Position numbers and translations under genes: made by a program. Positions 34,628-44,057 of a stretch of DNA of 64,000 nucleotides are shown here, piece by piece. Position 1 is the first letter of the stretch. Every line of letters starts with the position of its first letter. The DNA is from SG8-4 sp964598225 (GTDB taxonomy: Bacteria; Planctomycetota; Phycisphaerae; Sedimentisphaerales; Anaerobacaceae). Below the pieces are notes generated by a model. It ran no database searches. It was not told the origin of the DNA and was given only the letters and a program-made list of their open reading frames with translations. Location: positions 1 to 64,000 of the forward strand of contig CAZRBG010000001.1 of the NCBI GenBank assembly GCA_964598225.1. Direction: 5' to 3'.

Positions 34628-37120
34628 ATGTCGGAAAAATATTCTGTTGAAGTTTGTAGAGAGCTTGAGGCAGGATTTCGTGCCGCGAACGTGCATCGTC
34701 CGATGCGGATCAGCCATTACGATGCAGGCACGGAGTTGACCTATGACGTGACGGGCTTTAAGGATGCAGAGCCGGTAAAGGTGAGTTTGATCGTCGACAA
34801 ATTCGTCGGCGGAGGCTTCGCCGGGCAGGTATACAGGGTAAAGATCACGGCGATAGAAGGCGAACTCGAAGGCGTCGAGATTGGTGGAACCTACGCTATA
34901 AAAATTCTCATCCCGCCATCCACTTTCTCCCGACTTTTTCGCAATCTGCTCTACTGGATCGGATTCCAGGGCCCTTTCCAGCAGCAGGTCAATGCGGCCG
35001 CGGCACGGGCAGGGGCGCTCTGGCAGAAGTTCATCAGAAGAGCAGCTAGAATCCGCTTCGGAGATGAGACAAGCGTGGTTGATATTTACGGCATGTTCGT
35101 CGACGACGGGTTGGGCAGTTCTGGCGAATTGAGAGAGTGGGTCGAAGGGCGCACGTGGCGGTTGGAAGTCGACGACCATCTGGATTTGCTAAAACAATGG
35201 AAGCGGGGAAGGACAACCGAAGGACGGGAGTTAGGCTCGCCCGAATATCGCGCAAAATACACATTCATGAGGGATTTTGTTGCCTTGCTGCACGATTTGG
35301 GGGCCTACGAATTCGCCCGACAGTATGAGTGGTCGACCTGCAAGAGTCAGCCGAACGTGCTCAAGAAGCAGGGATATGACGACGAGCCGGAGAAAGGTCT
35401 GATTGCTGTTGACTTCCGCGCCGGACTGGCGCTGCTGCCTTTCCTGCCGATGAGCCCCGGAGACTTCAAACTGATAGCCAATGGACTGATGCGCGGTTCG
35501 CTCGTACAGTTCGACCGCGGCGACATCGCAAAACTGGCGGCCTTTGTAGAAGCTCATCCAGAGGAATTCGGCGATATGGACCGGTTGCTTCGGGAGTTGC
35601 GAACTTCAGAGGCGGTCTATCGAGATTCGGTTCCGGATATCACGCACAATCATATCAAGCTGTTTTACAGCCGCAAGCTGTGGTCCACGATATTCGAAAG
35701 CACTGTCAGCGGTTGGCAGGTGAAAAATGTTGTCGACGAGCATCATGAGTGGAAATTCAGGAACAGCAAGATCCTGGCGTTTTTGTTCTTCCTCGTCGGA
35801 CTGGTGCCATTGTTGGGCAAGCCGATCCGCCTTATATGGGGACGAAACGATTGGCGACAACATTATAAGTCCATGCTCGGCAGTTGGGACTACTTCAGGC
35901 GATCCGTACGGGCAAGAATAGCTGAGAAAGCTACCTCCTGGCACAGAGCCGGACGTCTCGGGGATAAACGTGCGCTCCAGGTCTCTTCGAGCACAGCACG
36001 TTTTCTGGGCCACGTGCCGTTGTCGATTCTGCCGGCCGGGTTACACCGAATGCTTATGGACCTGAAGTACGCCAGGGAGCGTCTTTGGTACTACACAGTT
36101 CGCCCTGTCAGGCTGTATTTCGATGCGGACATGCGCGAGCAATGGCTTCGGGATATGATATCCGAGGGTCAGCAGAAGCACATGCTCAGCGACGAGGATG
36201 CCGAGACTATCCGGTCACAGATCGGCGAGCCTTTCATACAGAAATACCTCAAGTCTCTGGCCGTCCACGTCTGCACCCTGCCCGTCACGCAGATCGTCTC
36301 GGTAGCGGTTGCGCTGATCTATTATCTCACACATCGGGATCAGCCGAATGCGTGGGCAATCGGGCTGGGAATCATAGGCTTGTTCCAGGTTGTGCCCATT
36401 TCGCCCGGCTCGCTTACCCGCGGCTTGTACGTGCTGTACCTGGTCGTCAAAGAACGCAATTTCAAGGATTACAACATTGCAGTGTTCCTGGGATTCTTCA
36501 AATACGTAGGCTATTTGGCGTTTCCGATTCAAATGACGTACCGCTATCCCGCTCTGGCAAGGTTCATGGCCGGGCACTGGGCGACCGAGGCGGTGCATGT
36601 CGTTCCCGTTTTCGGCGAGCGCGGAGCTCTTATGGAGCATTGGGTTTACTGCCTTTTCTACAACCGGCCTTTGACGATAAGGCGGCGTATGCAAAAGCGA
36701 GCCGAAGCGAGAGAACTGCTCAAGCCGAGATACTGGCATGCCAGCCTGTGCATCTTCGGCACGGCCGGGATGTTCGGGCTGGCCGACTACGTATATCTGA
36801 GCAATTTCGACAGCCTGCCGACCTTGAGAGATATCTGGTGGCTGGTTATTCCGGGGCCGTTGGTTTGTGGAGCGGTGACAACTCTGGGTTGCGGCGGAGC
36901 CTCTCTCACCAGGCGCGTCGCCGCCGCGGCTACATCAGGTGCTGCTGCCGGCTTGATTTACGCAGCGATTTCGGCGATGGCCGGCTATGATAACTCGATC
37001 GTAGCAAGTAGTGTGTGGAGAATGTTCGTTTTTGCAGTACTTTCGGCAGTCGGGGCAATTATTACGGAGATAAAGTTGCCTGAGAATTGGATGGTCGAGC
37101 GAAAAAGTGTGGAAAAATGA
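34628..37120 (+). CDS. Large membrane protein with atypical kinase-like N-terminal domain
   Basis: I do not recognise this 830-residue protein as a named family. The first ~320 residues have features of a protein/lipid-kinase fold: a glycine-rich loop (VGGGFAGQVY, 60-69), a strand with a candidate ATP-binding lysine (YAIKIL, Lys92), LLHDLG at 220-225, a catalytic-loop-like CKSQPNVL (238-245) and VDFRAG (261-266) where kinases have DFG. The loop Asp is Cys238, while the metal-binding Asn243 and Asp262 are kept. From about 380 to the end there are several transmembrane helices (for example 381-396, 548-566, 576-596, 617-635). It lies 31 bases after pgpA, and no accessory domain is evident. Kinase activity is inference only. 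Confidence 0.7.
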   Translation: MSEKYSVEVCRELEAGFRAANVHRPMRISHYDAGTELTYDVTGFKDAEPVKVSLIVDKFVGGGFAGQVYRVKITAIEGELEGVEIGGTYAIKILIPPSTFSRLFRNLLYWIGFQGPFQQQVNAAAARAGALWQKFIRRAARIRFGDETSVVDIYGMFVDDGLGSSGELREWVEGRTWRLEVDDHLDLLKQWKRGRTTEGRELGSPEYRAKYTFMRDFVALLHDLGAYEFARQYEWSTCKSQPNVLKKQGYDDEPEKGLIAVDFRAGLALLPFLPMSPGDFKLIANGLMRGSLVQFDRGDIAKLAAFVEAHPEEFGDMDRLLRELRTSEAVYRDSVPDITHNHIKLFYSRKLWSTIFESTVSGWQVKNVVDEHHEWKFRNSKILAFLFFLVGLVPLLGKPIRLIWGRNDWRQHYKSMLGSWDYFRRSVRARIAEKATSWHRAGRLGDKRALQVSSSTARFLGHVPLSILPAGLHRMLMDLKYARERLWYYTVRPVRLYFDADMREQWLRDMISEGQQKHMLSDEDAETIRSQIGEPFIQKYLKSLAVHVCTLPVTQIVSVAVALIYYLTHRDQPNAWAIGLGIIGLFQVVPISPGSLTRGLYVLYLVVKERNFKDYNIAVFLGFFKYVGYLAFPIQMTYRYPALARFMAGHWATEAVHVVPVFGERGALMEHWVYCLFYNRPLTIRRRMQKRAEARELLKPRYWHASLCIFGTAGMFGLADYVYLSNFDSLPTLRDIWWLVIPGPLVCGAVTTLGCGGASLTRRVAAAATSGAAAGLIYAAISAMAGYDNSIVASSVWRMFVFAVLSAVGAIITEIKLPENWMVERKSVEK

Positions 37121-37228
37121 ACATTCGAGGGTACAATCATGAAATGGCTCATAGAGTCTGTGTAATTAGTAATTTTTTCTTAGAGTTTTGGGAGATATTC
37201 CCGAAAACCGCTCTGGAGAGTTTTTGAA

Positions 37229-37990
37229 ATGGCTCTTAACAGTTATAGCTCGCTTTGCGACGACTTCTATTTCGATATGTGTGTCAACACGGAGTTGGAC
37301 CTGCCGACCGAGAGAGATACGATCTTGACGTTCTTCGAGCGCATACGACGGCAGTTTCCCACCATGGGTTGCTTCTACCGCCGATCTGATAACGAATATT
37401 GCCTGGAAGAGGACCGCAGTCACGGCCAGTACCGCTGGGTCAGCCTCGAAGCCGACCGCGTCAGCTCCGGAATCGTCAATCCGACGGTAATGGAAACGTC
37501 CTGCTCTCAGCACAGGCTCATTCTCGAGCTTATGCCGTATATGCTGAGCGTGAGCAATCTCGACGTCGATTCACTGGATGTTACTTTCGCTATGGATTTC
37601 GACTATTCCGGCAGCCACGACGAGGTAATTGCCGAGGCTCTGTTGTCACAGAGCTCTTTCAGGTGTCTGCTGGATTTGCCAGGCGCTAAGCCGATAGGCT
37701 TTTCACCCGCGGTGGTGATGGCGCTGTCTGACGACGAGCGCACGCAGTGTCGAATCTGCGTAGAGTCCAAGACGAGCGTCTTCGAGCCCGGCAGGAAAAG
37801 TCACAGCGAAGACGAAGCGATCAGTCTGTCACTGACTATTCGCCAGTACCCGCGGACCGCGGAGAAGTTCGAACCGCCGCGGTCTTTTGAAAACCAGTGC
37901 CGGCTGCTGCTCGAACTAATGGCGGAAAAAGTAATCCTCAACTTCGCCAAACCCTTGATCGAAACAATCGCACAAAAACGGTTAACGTAG
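37229..37990 (+). CDS. Unknown cytoplasmic protein
   Basis: This protein of 253 residues has no signal peptide or membrane segment. It is acidic and mixed alpha/beta. It contains DLPTERDTILTFFERIRRQF near residue 25, MDFDYSGSHDEVIAEAL near 130 and a helical C-terminus (LLLELMAEKVILNFAKPLIE). I know no named family. It resembles proteins of planctomycetes that share the N-terminal 'FDMCVNTELDLPTERDTI' style. It begins about 108 bases after the kinase-like gene. It may belong to that transcription unit, but the gap could hold a separate promoter. Confidence 0.7.
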   Translation: MALNSYSSLCDDFYFDMCVNTELDLPTERDTILTFFERIRRQFPTMGCFYRRSDNEYCLEEDRSHGQYRWVSLEADRVSSGIVNPTVMETSCSQHRLILELMPYMLSVSNLDVDSLDVTFAMDFDYSGSHDEVIAEALLSQSSFRCLLDLPGAKPIGFSPAVVMALSDDERTQCRICVESKTSVFEPGRKSHSEDEAISLSLTIRQYPRTAEKFEPPRSFENQCRLLLELMAEKVILNFAKPLIETIAQKRLT

Positions 37991-38010
37991 AACAATTGCA
38001 AGAGTATAGA

Positions 38011-38472
38011 ATGGCTATCGAAGCGCCGATAAGCAAGTACAAGAAGACTAATTACAAGATCGCCATCGCCGTCTTTCTCGGCCTGGCGATCTGGTGCGTC
38101 TACGACGGTTATTTCAATGAAGAGTTCATGGAGGAATATTCGGACGACGAAGGTAATCCGGTGGGATGGCTGGTCGTAAACAGAAAAGCACCGCCGTTTC
38201 TTGCGGGGGCAGCAGCACTGCTGGGAGGGTATCTGCTTATCCTGCGAAAGAAGAAATTGATCGCCGATGAAAACGAACTAATCTTTGGCGACAGAGACAG
38301 GGTTCCATACGATTCCATAGAGAAAATTGACAAGACGCATTTCGAAAAAAAGGGCTTTTTTGTCTTAACCTACAAGAACGAAAACGGCAAAGAGGTCAAT
38401 CGTAAATTGAGCGATAAGAAGTATGATAATTTAAGCGCCGTTCTCGATCATCTGGTGGCGAAGATCAGTTAG
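38011..38472 (+). CDS. Unknown two-helix membrane protein
   Basis: The 153-residue product begins at ATG 38011, 20 bases after the preceding stop. A first transmembrane helix (YKIAIAVFLGLAIWCVYDGY) is followed by an acidic loop, then a second (PPFLAGAAALLGGYLLIL) and a soluble C-terminal part with KLIADENELIFGDRDRVPYD and KNENGKEVNRKLSDKKYDNL. The C-terminal part may adopt a PH-like fold, as in bacterial PH-domain membrane proteins, but I cannot confirm it. A longer upstream frame overlaps the previous gene and is discarded. It lies 25 bases before purA. Confidence 0.65.
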   Translation: MAIEAPISKYKKTNYKIAIAVFLGLAIWCVYDGYFNEEFMEEYSDDEGNPVGWLVVNRKAPPFLAGAAALLGGYLLILRKKKLIADENELIFGDRDRVPYDSIEKIDKTHFEKKGFFVLTYKNENGKEVNRKLSDKKYDNLSAVLDHLVAKIS

Positions 38473-38497
38473 AGTCGGTTGGAGCGAGATTTAACAC

Positions 38498-39775
38498 ATG
38501 AATTATTGCGTAGTCGGATTACAGTGGGGCGATGAAGGTAAAGGCAAGGTTGTCGATATCCTCGCCGAAAACAGCGACATAGTAGTAAGGTACAGCGGCG
38601 GCGCCAACGCCGGGCACACGGTGATAGTGGGCGACAGCCGATTTGCACTGCATCTTCTGCCCAGCGGCTGTGTCAGGCCGGAGACTTTTTGCGTTATAAC
38701 AAACGGCGTGGTCATCGATCCTGATGTTCTTATTAATGGGATTGACACGCTGGCCGAAAAGGGGACTCCCTTGAACGACCGGCTGCTGATAAGCGAGAAC
38801 GCCCATATAGTTCTGGACTATCACAAAAAAGAAGACCAACTCCGAGAGGAGTCGCTCGGCAAGAATAAGATCGGCACCACAATCCGCGGCATCGGTCCCT
38901 GCTACGCCGATAAAGTCGGCAGGAGTCACGCCCTTCGTATGGGTGATTTCAGAGATATCGACAAGCTCGAAGCCAGGCTGCGGACGATCGTCGAACACAA
39001 GAACAAGCTTTTTGCCGCGCTCTACGACTCCGAGCCGATAAGGGCCGAGGAGATAATCGAAAAGTGTAAGTCGCACGCCGCCAGACTCACGCCGTTCATA
39101 ACCGACACGACCGAGTTCCTGCACAAATCGGTTGCCGAGGGCAAGTCGATCCTCTTCGAAGGCGCTCAGGGCTCGCTGTTGGATCTGGATCATGGGACGT
39201 TTCCGTTCGTGACCAGTTCCAATTCAAGCTCTCTCGGTATGCCGGCGGGGTCCGGCGTTCCGGCCAAAATGGTCGATAAGTTCATCGGTGTGGTCAAGGC
39301 CTATACGACAAGAGTTGGCGCCGGCCCGTTCCCCGCCGAGCAGGACAACGAGACCGGCCAGTACATCCGCGACAAGGGCAACGAATACGGCACCACAACG
39401 GGCCGACCTCGGCGATGCGGCTGGTTCGACGCGGTGGCCGTGGCGTACAGCGTAAAAATAGGCGGCATCGATTCGGTATCACTGATGCACCTGGATACGC
39501 TAAGCGGATTGAGGGAATTGAAGATTTGCCGAGCGTATGAAATCGACGGACGGGAGACAAACTTTTTCCCGGCGAACGTGGACAGGCTCGCACTGGCAAA
39601 AGCGATCTACGAGACAATGCCCGGATGGGAAGAGGACTTGACCGAAGTGAGTAAATTTCAGGATTTGCCCGCCAACGCACAGGAATACGTACGCACAGTC
39701 GAAAAGTACGTCGGCGAGCCCGTCACCTCGGTTGGCGTCGGGCCGAAGCGAAGCCAGACAATATTCAGACAATAG
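38498..39775 (+). CDS. purA: Adenylosuccinate synthetase
   Basis: PurA joins IMP and aspartate with GTP in the first step from IMP to AMP. The 425 residues carry the GTP-binding loop GLQWGDEGKGK at the N-terminus, NAGHTV with the catalytic His, the IMP-binding region GTTIRGIGPCYADKVGR, and QGSLLDLDHGTFPFVTSSN. The C-terminal GVGPKRSQTI is typical. Length and motifs are those of a normal enzyme. It follows two unknown genes and leads into lipid-synthesis genes, probably in one long operon. Confidence 0.97.
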   Translation: MNYCVVGLQWGDEGKGKVVDILAENSDIVVRYSGGANAGHTVIVGDSRFALHLLPSGCVRPETFCVITNGVVIDPDVLINGIDTLAEKGTPLNDRLLISENAHIVLDYHKKEDQLREESLGKNKIGTTIRGIGPCYADKVGRSHALRMGDFRDIDKLEARLRTIVEHKNKLFAALYDSEPIRAEEIIEKCKSHAARLTPFITDTTEFLHKSVAEGKSILFEGAQGSLLDLDHGTFPFVTSSNSSSLGMPAGSGVPAKMVDKFIGVVKAYTTRVGAGPFPAEQDNETGQYIRDKGNEYGTTTGRPRRCGWFDAVAVAYSVKIGGIDSVSLMHLDTLSGLRELKICRAYEIDGRETNFFPANVDRLALAKAIYETMPGWEEDLTEVSKFQDLPANAQEYVRTVEKYVGEPVTSVGVGPKRSQTIFRQ

Positions 39776-39822
39776 GTTTAAGCTCAGGTCATGATAGAGT
39801 CTATTGCGGTATTTTATCGTTC

Positions 39823-40590
39823 ATGCAAACTTTTGAACAAAAACTACGTAGAACAGCCTCACGTTTGGGGCTTACTATCGAACAGTTGCCGCGTCATATA
39901 GCAATAATCATGGACGGCAACGGCCGATGGGCCAGGCAGAGATCGCTGCCGCGCGTCGAAGGCCATCGCGAAGGCGCCGGCATAATCGAGAACATCGCTT
40001 TGCATTGCGTCGATTTGGGCATTGAGTCTCTGACTTTGTATTCTTTCAGTATAGAGAACTGGAAGAGGCCTAAATCGGAAATCAACGCCCTGATGCATAT
40101 CCACTCCGAGCACCTTGTCAGCATCAGACCCACCCTCATGAAAAACAACGTAAAGCTGCTTCACCTCGGGCGGGTGGAAGGACTGCCACAGTCGCTTCGG
40201 AACGACCTCACTGATACGATGGAGATGACCGCTTCCAATGTTGGTATGAAGCTCGCGCTGGCGCTTAACTATAGCGGCAGAATCGAAATCGTAGATGCAA
40301 CCAGGAAGATAGCTCAGAAGTTCAAGAACGGACAGCTCAGCCTCGAGCAGATCAACGAACAGTGCGTGGTCGACCATTTATACGAAGCCAGGCTTGCCGA
40401 TCCCGATCTACTGATACGCACGGCAAACGAAATGCGAATCAGCAATTTTCTGCTCTGGCAAATCTCATACAGCGAGTTTTACGTGACGAAAACGCTCTGG
40501 CCGAGTTTTACCAGAGAAACCCTGGAGGAAGCGATTCTGGCGTACGCTAAACGGAACCGACGTTTTGGTACGATCGAGGCGAGCCTCTGA
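39823..40590 (+). CDS. uppS: Undecaprenyl diphosphate synthase (isoprenyl transferase)
   Basis: UppS makes the C55 lipid carrier for peptidoglycan and O-antigen precursors. The 255 residues contain AIIMDGNGRWARQRSLPRVE and GHREGA, the diphosphate-binding signature with catalytic Asp. The second signature is RTANEMRISNFLLWQISYSE; the more common form is RTSGEQRLSNFLLWQ, so several positions differ here (A, N, M for S, G, Q). The enzyme should still be active as the metal and substrate residues I can align are kept. It starts 47 bases after purA and precedes cdsA. Confidence 0.93.
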   Translation: MQTFEQKLRRTASRLGLTIEQLPRHIAIIMDGNGRWARQRSLPRVEGHREGAGIIENIALHCVDLGIESLTLYSFSIENWKRPKSEINALMHIHSEHLVSIRPTLMKNNVKLLHLGRVEGLPQSLRNDLTDTMEMTASNVGMKLALALNYSGRIEIVDATRKIAQKFKNGQLSLEQINEQCVVDHLYEARLADPDLLIRTANEMRISNFLLWQISYSEFYVTKTLWPSFTRETLEEAILAYAKRNRRFGTIEASL

Positions 40591-40651
40591 CAGACGAACT
40601 ACGGATTTACAATTGCGGCCCCTTATTTAGAGGATTCCCACGAGTTAGATC

Positions 40652-41509
40652 ATGCTCAGACACCGATTGCTCTTTGGAGCACTGATGACGATTCTGTTTA
40701 CGGCTGTCGTTATTGCCGACGGCTGGTTTGACGGCTCGCTGACCGCTTCGACCGCCGACGACAAGGCCGTGAAGGGAACGGCGTTCTGTGTTATCGTTGC
40801 CCTGCTCGCAATTCCGGCTCAGATCGAACTTGCCAGACTCGCTTCGGCCAAAGGGTTGAAAATCTTTTTGCCCATATCGATAATCGCTTCGATCCTGTTC
40901 GCGACAGCCCCGTATTGGCCTCAAATTACAGATGCTTCGCTCCAGAGATATTTTATGTTGCTCTCGGCTTTCCTGCTGCCGGCGCTGGTGTTCTACCAGT
41001 ACCTCAAATGCGGCGTTTCGTCGATTTTGGCGAATTGTGGGGCAAATTATTTTTCAATCGTATATCTCGGCCTTTTAAGCAGTTTCTGCGTGGCTATCAG
41101 AATCGAGTTCGGCCTTTGGCATTTGCTCATGTTCTTTTTTGTCGTAAAATCAGCAGATATAGGAGCTTATGCAATCGGAACGGCTTTCGGGAAACATAAG
41201 TTTTCACCACGCGTCAGCCCCGGAAAAACCTGGGAAGGTATGGGCGGAGCTATTGCTGCCGCGGCGGTGGTCTCTATTGGATTTGCACTTGGTTTTGGTA
41301 TAATGTCTTGGTTGCCGGCGCTGGTTTTCGGTTTGTGTTTCGCCTTTATCGGTCAGATGGGCGATCTGGTCGAATCTATGATCAAACGCGATGCCGAGCT
41401 GAAAGACTCGGGCCAAAAGGTCCCGGGCTTCGGCGGTGTGCTTGATATCATCGATTCGCCGCTGGTGGCGGCGCCGTTTGCATACTTGTTCTTTCTGTGC
41501 TGTTCTTGA
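40652..41509 (+). CDS. cdsA: Phosphatidate cytidylyltransferase (CDP-diglyceride synthase)
   Basis: CdsA converts phosphatidic acid and CTP to CDP-diacylglycerol, the precursor of membrane phospholipids. The 285 residues are mostly hydrophobic, with about seven or eight transmembrane helices and an acidic membrane loop FFVVKSADIGAYAIG. SPGKTWEGMGG and the C-terminal family signature KRDAELKDSGQKVPGFGGVL (then DIIDS) are present. The signature normally reads PGHGG; here it is PGFGG, a substitution at the histidine. It is 12 bases before the PhoH-like gene. Confidence 0.93.
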   Translation: MLRHRLLFGALMTILFTAVVIADGWFDGSLTASTADDKAVKGTAFCVIVALLAIPAQIELARLASAKGLKIFLPISIIASILFATAPYWPQITDASLQRYFMLLSAFLLPALVFYQYLKCGVSSILANCGANYFSIVYLGLLSSFCVAIRIEFGLWHLLMFFFVVKSADIGAYAIGTAFGKHKFSPRVSPGKTWEGMGGAIAAAAVVSIGFALGFGIMSWLPALVFGLCFAFIGQMGDLVESMIKRDAELKDSGQKVPGFGGVLDIIDSPLVAAPFAYLFFLCCS

Positions 41510-41521
41510 CAGAGGACGATT

Positions 41522-42460
41522 TTGGAAATCACTATACAACTGAGTTCGACTGACAGACAGCTCGATTTGTTCGGCCCGGCCGACAGTTTCCTTCGGCTGC
41601 TGCGTAAATCGCTCGACGTCCAGATCACCGCCCGTCAGGACAAATTGATAGTCAAGGGCGACAAGCAAGACGTAAACAAAGCCGCCGCGGTCATCGACAG
41701 AATGCAGAAGCACGTCCTCAAGGGGGGCACATTGACCGCCGCGAAGGTCAATGCTATGATAGGGGACAAAGATACCCTCGAACCCGGTGATACGAGCAAA
41801 ACCATTTCGGTCTACGCACATAAGAAAGTCATCGAGCCAACCACCAAGGGGCAACTAAGATATATCGAAACGATGCTTGCTAATGACCTTACTTTTTGCA
41901 TAGGTCCGGCGGGAACGGGCAAGACCTATCTGGCCGTGGCGATAGCAGTCTCAATGCTCAAGAAAAAGCAGATCAGAAGGATCGTGCTCGCGCGCCCGGC
42001 CGTCGAAGCGGGCGAAAAACTCGGTTTTCTGCCGGGCGATTTGCAGGCAAAAGTGAATCCCTACCTTCGGCCTTTGTTCGACGCCATCGAGGATATGATG
42101 GACTTCGCACAGATGAGAAAGTTTATCGACCTGGACATCATTGAGATAATTCCGCTGGCCTTTATGCGGGGCCGGACGCTGAACGAAGCCGCCATTATCT
42201 GCGACGAGGCCCAGAATACCTCGGCCATGCAGATGCTGATGGTTCTGACGAGATTGGGGCACGGCTCGAAAATGATAATAACCGGCGATATAACACAGAC
42301 CGACCTGGAGCCCGGGCAGAAAAGCGGCATGGTCGAAGCCATCGAAATACTCCGAAGAATCAAGGGAATAGGTTATGTCGAGCTGTGCCAAAGAGACATT
42401 GTACGGCACAAACTGGTGCAGAACATCGTACAGGCTTATAAGAAGGCGAAGGTTGAGTAG
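41522..42460 (+). CDS. PhoH-like ATPase (YbeZ type)
   Basis: The 312-residue protein has an N-terminal KH-like segment and the PhoH P-loop ATPase domain: TFCIGPAGTGKTYLAVAIAV (Walker A) and IICDEAQNTSAMQMLMVLTR (Walker B region), with the conserved QTDL and GEKLGFLPGDLQAK. YbeZ/PhoH works with the RNase YbeY, encoded two genes on, in rRNA processing. The start is TTG, with MEITIQLSS giving the common N-terminus; AGAGG lies upstream. The presence of phoH, an HD protein, ybeY and a CNNM protein in order matches a widespread bacterial cluster. Confidence 0.93.
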   Translation: MEITIQLSSTDRQLDLFGPADSFLRLLRKSLDVQITARQDKLIVKGDKQDVNKAAAVIDRMQKHVLKGGTLTAAKVNAMIGDKDTLEPGDTSKTISVYAHKKVIEPTTKGQLRYIETMLANDLTFCIGPAGTGKTYLAVAIAVSMLKKKQIRRIVLARPAVEAGEKLGFLPGDLQAKVNPYLRPLFDAIEDMMDFAQMRKFIDLDIIEIIPLAFMRGRTLNEAAIICDEAQNTSAMQMLMVLTRLGHGSKMIITGDITQTDLEPGQKSGMVEAIEILRRIKGIGYVELCQRDIVRHKLVQNIVQAYKKAKVE

Positions 42461-42486
42461 TCTTCGCTGAAAGTGAGATTATAGAA

Positions 42487-44055
42487 ATGGCGTTTTTGAA
42501 AAAAATAAGTCCGCGGCGAAGCCAGGTTCGAAAGAACATTTCCGCCGAACGTTTTTCGCAGGTAAACAGGCTTGCGAACACGGATTTCCTGATCTCGATT
42601 CTCATCTGGATGCTCTTCGTCGTACTTTGTACGCTCATTCTGTCATTGCCGAAAGCCGGATATCGTGAGGCCTTGCCGACGGGTACCGTAGTACTGCTGA
42701 TTTCGGCGGCCGCTGCGCTGTACGTTTATCACTATCAGAGAAGAATAACGAAGAACCACGCCAGAGCGCTGGTGCTCGTAGGTTTGTTTCTTCTGATGTT
42801 GGTCACGACCAGGCTGGGAGTCCGGATCACCGATCATGCTTTCCTGGCTACCGGCTCGGCTGTAACTACGGCTGTCATTCTGACTATTGCTTATGACCAG
42901 CGCTTCGCGATGGGTATGAGCATGTTTTACTGCGTGCTGGCAACTATGGCGGTCGGAATGATGCCGGACAGCGATCCTCAACCGACGAATTTCAATTTGT
43001 TTCTTACAATGGCGGCCGGTGTGGTAACGTGCTGCTTCTGTTTGAGAGAGATCCGCACCAGAATCAAGTTGCTTAAAATCAGCACATTGGCGGCGATCGC
43101 TGTGTTCGTAACAGCCGGCGCCACCGAATTTCTGACCGAAAACCGAGAAACTGCCATAGTATTAAGAAACGCCGGCTTTCACGCCGGCACGACTCTGATC
43201 GTGGGGCTGCTGATCCAGAGTCTGTTGCCCCTGATCGAAAAGAGCTTCCGCATAGCCACGAGCATGACACTGCTGGACTACAGCGACGCCAACCAGCCTC
43301 TGCTCAAGAGGCTGCACATGGAAGCGCCCGGAACGTTCAGCCACAGTCTTCTGATAGGCTCAATCGCCGAGGCCGCCGCCGAATCGATAGGATGCAACGG
43401 CCTATTGTGCAGAGTCGGCGCTTACTACCACGATGTCGGCAAGATTAACAAGGCAGGCTATTTCATAGAAAACGAACTCGGCTCGGCCAGCAGGCACAAA
43501 GAGCTGGCCCCGACTATGAGCCATTTGATAATCGTGGGGCACATCAAAGACGGCATTGAAATGGCCAAGGAGTACGGCCTGCCGACCGTTCTGCGTCAGT
43601 TCATCGAAACGCATCACGGCACAACGCTGATCGAACCTTTCTACAACGAAGCCAGGAAATTGAAAGCCAAAGATTCGAAATCCAAGAACTCGAAACAAAA
43701 AGCCGCCGATGTTCCTTCCGAGAGCGAGTTCAGGTATCCGGGCCCGAAACCGCGGACTAAAGAAGCGGCGATCGTAATGCTGGTCGATACGTCGGAGAGT
43801 GCCGTCAGAAGCCTGGCCGAAGTTACGCCGACGAAGATAGAAAACGTCGTCCACAATATGGCCATGAAGCGCCTTCGTGACGGCCAATTCGATGAATGCG
43901 AGCTGACTCTGCGAGAGCTGAGCCAGATTGAGGCGAGCATCTCGAAGACCCTCGCCGCACACTATCACGGCCGAATCGCATATCCCAAGCCGCCGGACGA
44001 AGCCGAAGAAGAAGAGTCCGAAAGCAATCAAGTCAAGCAAGCAAGTTCCAAATAG
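42487..44055 (+). CDS. 7TM-HD family membrane phosphohydrolase (YqfF/PgpH-like)
   Basis: The 522-residue protein has a basic N-terminus, about seven transmembrane helices (residues 38-230) and a C-terminal HD domain with EAPGTFSHSLLIGSIAEAAA, YYHDVGKINKAGYFIEN (the HD pair) and FIETHHGTT. The layout is that of YqfF/PgpH, which degrades cyclic di-AMP. The large extracellular 7TMR-HDED domain found in Firmicutes is absent, making the protein shorter than YqfF (about 700 residues). Nucleotide specificity cannot be read here. It sits between phoH-like and ybeY, the usual place in such clusters. Confidence 0.9.
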   Translation: MAFLKKISPRRSQVRKNISAERFSQVNRLANTDFLISILIWMLFVVLCTLILSLPKAGYREALPTGTVVLLISAAAALYVYHYQRRITKNHARALVLVGLFLLMLVTTRLGVRITDHAFLATGSAVTTAVILTIAYDQRFAMGMSMFYCVLATMAVGMMPDSDPQPTNFNLFLTMAAGVVTCCFCLREIRTRIKLLKISTLAAIAVFVTAGATEFLTENRETAIVLRNAGFHAGTTLIVGLLIQSLLPLIEKSFRIATSMTLLDYSDANQPLLKRLHMEAPGTFSHSLLIGSIAEAAAESIGCNGLLCRVGAYYHDVGKINKAGYFIENELGSASRHKELAPTMSHLIIVGHIKDGIEMAKEYGLPTVLRQFIETHHGTTLIEPFYNEARKLKAKDSKSKNSKQKAADVPSESEFRYPGPKPRTKEAAIVMLVDTSESAVRSLAEVTPTKIENVVHNMAMKRLRDGQFDECELTLRELSQIEASISKTLAAHYHGRIAYPKPPDEAEEEESESNQVKQASSK

Positions 44056-44057
44056 TT

